Assembly: GCF_010093535.1 (NCBI RefSeq)
Contig: NW_022985196.1
Coordinates: forward strand, 573,974-637,973
Length of the DNA: 64,000 nt
From: Lindgomyces ingoldianus
Taxonomy: Eukaryota; Ascomycota; Dothideomycetes; Pleosporales; Lindgomycetaceae
Reading direction: 5' to 3'
Under the pieces are notes generated by a model, which ran no database searches, was not told where the DNA came from, and saw only the letters and a program-made list of their open reading frames with translations. Positions 59,873-64,000 of this stretch are shown in pieces; the first letter of the stretch is position 1; the number at the start of each line of letters is the position of its first letter. The position numbers were made by a program, and so were the translations under genes.

Positions 59873-62800
59873 AGTGTGCGTTCGCCGTCGAAAGAAAGTA
59901 TTGCACTCGCAGACCGAAGATCCAGACCCTCGTTCACGCAATCACCCCGATCCATGACGCGTGAGCCAAGCGCTCAGACTATGCCAAGAGGCTAGTACTA
60001 CCCGAACCTATACTAGCGCGACACGGTCTCACTTCAATTTTCGCCGCGTTGGCTCCTAACCCCAACCCCTCTCATCTCTTTGTCTTTTCATTCACCTTAA
60101 ATACTCCTTCACCTGCCTTCTCTTTCTTCCTACTGTTCTTTGCTATCAATAGTATATCTCATCCTCTTTTGTCTCGCCTCCTTCCCCTCAGCCAACGTGC
60201 TTCCCGCAATGCGGAGGCCACGTCACCGTCTCGTCCTTCGTCCTCCTGCCAACAGCCATGCAATCACAGTCATCACAGTATAGGCCTCGTACCCACAGGC
60301 ACGCCCTCACACATGGTTATCACAACAGAAGTCTTGTGTCATTGGAATCAGAGCCCTCATGCTCAAAGTTTCGGGTGTCCAGATTTCTCTCGGGTTGGCT
60401 TCCAGTTGAGAAATAGGGTTACCTTACCACCCTTGGGATGCTACCTTGCATAAATCGTTCCTGAGGTTCACTGGATGGGAGAGGTTCCTAGAAGAGTTTG
60501 GGATGTTGCCGGTGTGGCTGACCGCCAGGTTGGTTGGGCTGGATGTGCTCCCATACGGGTCGGTTATACCCACCAGCATTTATGGCACGTCTTTCATGGA
60601 CTTCTGTCATAATGGTGGATCAACCAAGTTTGAGCTAGCTGTTCACAGATGGCAGACAGGCACCGAACACGAAACCTCATCCTGTATGACTGGGAGGTGT
60701 GATGGTATCTTCAGCTGTCGGATCTATTCACATCAATTCGCTTTCTCGGAAACCGAGATGTTGGAATTATTCTAGATATGCGAAGGCCTCCTACGGAGAC
60801 TTGAAACTTTGAGCTTCCGTTTGTTTCATAATGGAAGCTTAGTCTGCATGCGCTTCGAAGTTGCTATTGTACCAATGAATGGTGCAGTGGACTTGTCGAG
60901 GCGAGCAGCAGTCGAGCCGCAGTGCTTAAAAAGGTCACCAATGTTCTTGAAAGAGACGGTGCCACAGTTTGGGCGAAAGCCCCAAATAGTTACGGGAGAA
61001 TTCGAAAACATGGTGCTCCAGAACCGGGCGGAGCTACCCATTACCCACATCAACGGGCACCAAAGAAACGATCCTCCCAAAGGAATCCCACAAATCGGAG
61101 CACCGGCGACCTCACTTCGAAAACCGGCGAGCGGCAAAGAAAGCGACACGCTGCTGGGAATCCGAGGAATTCTTGGCGAACCCAAAAACTCCTACAAAAC
61201 TGGTGGGACCTGAAACGTGCAATTAAGCCAAACTACACTCAGAAGGGTACAGAAACCCAGCAGCTGTGATATAAGCGAAAAGCACTCTGTGCTAAACGCG
61301 ACGCATATCCAATCCAAAGCCAGTCGAACAGTGGTTGGGCTCCGTTTGAGGAAATCTGGATCGAAAAGTTTATGCAAAATTACGAAAATTCGTATGGCTT
61401 ATTGTCATTTGAAAAAAAGTGGAGGGGCGTGGACCTTTGCAGCAGGGGGCAACCCCCGATTCTAGGAAAGGCGTCTTGAGAGCCTGGTCCTCTTCATGTT
61501 GAAGAGCCGCTGGGAGGTCTCGGAAGCCGATCTTGGAGGAAGAAGCCAACAGATGTTGAGCTGCTCTCGAGCAGTTCCGACAGGCCGAAAGGCCCTTGGC
61601 ATGTTTTGCTCGGAGGCACCTACGATCTCAAAGCTTTTATCCCGGCATATGCTTTGCGCACGGTTTCAATGAAATCAAGCGCCAGTATGCAGGGTTTGAC
61701 GGTGCTATGATCGTATTCGGCACTGCCGAACAGATCACAGGGAGGAAGAACATTCCTGCTCAACCTCACAGTTGTTTGCCGTCATCTCACTGTGGTGCCC
61801 TTTCGAGGTGTTGCATACAGAGAGAGATGGGCAGATGTGCTGAGAGGATTGCACCAAGTCTAGGGGCGTTTGGGACCCATGGGACCTCGGCTTTTTTCTT
61901 TTTTTTTAGAAAAGGCCGGCGTGTTAAACTCCACATATGGCGCTCCCTAGCGTACTACAGACGAGGCCAGTAGAAGATTTATTGAGTTCTCTGGGCTTTA
62001 GTTTCCTGGGCTGAGCCCACAGTTCTCAAAATTAAGCACTCGTACCTTAATTCGAAGCGGAAGCCTTATGCTGGAACCCTTCGAAACGGACTGTGCCCTG
62101 CACATTACGCCGTAGCAAGCAGATGGAGACGATCCGAAAACCACTTTCAGCAGTTTCCCCTGCGAGGCAAGCCGGCAACCTGTTTTCATATCGGTTCTTT
62201 CAGCACGGCTTCCACGTCCGAGGACGTCCGCCGCGCTGTTTTTTTCCCATCTGACAAGACACATCGTTCTAGGACCACTTGCATGGTTCCGAACAAATTT
62301 TGTCACAGCAGGCAGATATAGATGTGCTGGTACATTTACAAGACCTTCAATCCAACTTTCGCGGCCTTTATCCCTTCATGTCTGTGGACACCTAATTTTC
62401 CGGGAGCCAACTGTATGGCTGCAGATACAGACATCACTCAATAAAGACTGTTCGGCAGAAGGACAGGAACCGACGGACCTCACTCTCCAGAGCTTCAGAC
62501 GCCTCTAGTTCACCATTAGCAGACTCAACTTCTAGTAGGCCAGAAATGGCGAAGCTTCGAGTGCAGCGAGATTCGACAATCTTGCTTGGTTCCGACGTTC
62601 CAGGAGGACATCCATCGGATTGGACTAGGGGTGAACCTTCAGGGGTCCTCGTCCAATCCGCTGTGAAGGTGATCGCATTTCCATCCATCGCCTCTCACGG
62701 CTTGACCCGTGAAAAGCCCCTTTCCCTTGTGGACTGGGTATGGAACAGGACTGACGTCCCTGTGTGCGCGAATTCGTCATCTCCACAAGTTCGTCATCAT

Positions 62801-63312
62801 CGTGGGCTCTGGGGTCATCACATGTGGGGTCCGGGGGTCAATATTCCAATTGTGGGTCCCGGGGGTATTTGTCTTGTCCTACTTCCTTCCCCCTTCACTT
62901 CTCCCACCCGCCTTTTACTAATGCATTGTCTCAGCGCGAAAGCCAGGTGCTGAGTGAGTGCGAGGAGATCAGGAAGTGTATGCCCTCTCTGCACATTTTC
63001 TTTTCAACAAACATTTTCCGCTTCCAATTAAGCTAGAGCTCGTCCGAACGTCACCTCCCGTGAGACGAGTGTGGACAGGGAAGCGAGATTAACAAATCAT
63101 TGCCCGCTTACCTCTGGGTGGTGGTGCCTTTGCGTACTCCGTTTCCTCTGAGCTCGTTTCGTGGGCTTAGGGGTTGAGTCGTGGAGGGTACATATCTTTT
63201 AGGAGGAATGCATTAGGTCGGAGGTGGGGAACAGGAATAAATGCATTTACCCGTCATTTGCTATCTGTATCTGGTTTCCAATGCTCGTCCGCAATATCTG
63301 ACGTTGAGCTGC
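59873..63312. other. Long gene-poor region
   Basis: 3.4 kb with short frames only. CT-rich at about 60050-60180, T-rich run near 61893-61908. I could not recognise any protein family on either strand, so I list nothing inside it. Confidence 0.5.
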
Positions 63313-64000
63313 TTACTGCACTGTCCCTTGCATCAGATCCGTCGTTTCCAATCGCTGCACGGAAGACCAAACCTGTTTCGGCTCTGTTCTCTCCCACTTC
63401 CCTCTTGCTGCATCAGCTCTCTGAACAGTGCCAACAACCAATTCACCGCCTTCCTCCCATACAACATGAACAAGTTCCTCTCTCGGTATACCTATCTTCG
63501 CAAAACTTCGTCGAAAACTGGTCACAGCCTTCTTGCCTCTAAATGCATCAATCTTTCGCGCGAATCCTCCCTCTCCTAGCTTCACTTCCCAGAGCTTATT
63601 GGTGCGAGTCAGGAGGACGATGCGTGATGTGTTCGTGCTACTTTGGGTGGCAGCTTGGATCTTTTCTCCTCCGAACTGGGATTTGAGGGTTGTGATCTGT
63701 GTTTTGAAAATCAGGCGTGGGGGGGTGTCGGAGAAGGTTGTTAGGAGGGTACGCTGTGTGGAAGGATCGTGGAGAGCGGATGTTAGGCCCCTGTCTTGAC
63801 TGCCCTGTATATGGAAGAAGGTATGAGTATTTTGGTCGACAATGTTACTGCCTTTAGCTGCGCTCTAAAGGGTGGGGGTTCGCATCGACGCACCTGGGGG
63901 ATTTGGAGGGATGTGCGAGTCGGGACAGGCGCTCTGTCTGCTTCAGAATGATTCAAGTGCCAGCGATGAACAACAGTGTTATGTTTGCCGCATATGGGTT
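63313..64000 (-). CDS. 3' end of an unrecognised gene (partial)
   Basis: Two exons are visible: 63894-64000 (continuing beyond the window) and 63313-63804, joined across an 89-nt intron (GTGCGT donor, ATACAG acceptor) in phase. About 199 codons are seen. Segments such as VVHRWHLNHSEADRAP, RIVLLTRTNKLWEVKLGEGG and ELVVGTVQRADAARG look like strands of a beta-rich domain, perhaps a propeller, but I do not recognise the family. The 5' end is missing. Confidence 0.7.

Noticed and set aside
60049..63036. Several 80-135-codon frames at 60-63 kb
   Set aside because: Overlapping on both strands without motifs; composition-driven.
1..64000. tRNA, rRNA and CRISPR features
   Set aside because: No T-loop GTTCGAAT with matching arms, no rRNA signature and no regularly spaced repeats were found by eye; CRISPR is not expected in a fungus.

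Overview
This 64-kb window comes from a filamentous ascomycete (Pezizomycotina). The evidence is short introns (47-89 nt) with GT...AG ends and CTAAC-like branch sites; fungal families such as a Zn2Cys6 regulator, an Spg1/Tem1 GTPase, an SfaD-type G-beta and HET-domain genes; and AT-rich, TpA-rich transposon debris typical of repeat-induced point mutation (RIP). I cannot place it below subphylum from the sequence.

Layout. 1-5.2 kb is a gene-free AT-rich island bounded by two inverted 280-bp LTR-like repeats. 5.85-7.9 kb is a decayed HET gene. 8.3-22.4 kb is gene-rich: rrb1 (ribosome assembly WD40) divergent from spg1 (septation GTPase), a Zn2Cys6 factor, a 2EXR-like protein, a decayed gene, a CCCH/RBR ubiquitin ligase and a GNAT acetyltransferase. 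23.9-33.5 kb carries a bilirubin-oxidase-type multicopper oxidase and three secreted or surface proteins. 33.5-38.3 kb has no supported gene but contains a 1.16-kb hAT-type element (8-bp target duplication) with a 223-bp solo LTR (5-bp target duplication) nested in it. 39.2-41.7 kb holds a But2-like secreted protein and a broken adenosine-deaminase-like gene. 43.2-49 kb holds G-beta (sfaD type) and, on the same strand, its phosducin-like chaperone (phnA type). 51.5-53.8 kb has a two-exon small membrane protein and a second decayed HET gene. 54.9-59.9 kb has the Golgi GDPase gda1, a secreted protein and an EF-hand protein. 60-63.3 kb shows no gene I can support. The right edge cuts a minus-strand gene.

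How it fits together. Housekeeping genes are intact, with introns that splice to the known family C-termini. Five genes or gene fragments are dead or dying: two HET genes, one unknown, the deaminase-like gene, and whatever the island once encoded. The two heterotrimeric G-protein genes are the clearest functional pair, because phosducin-like proteins assist G-beta-gamma assembly. I did not find a convincing new multi-gene system. The most informative structures are the nested hAT/solo-LTR insertion, the RIP boundary inside one LTR-like copy, and the HET decay. Exon boundaries are from reading splice signals and frame and were not tested against transcripts.
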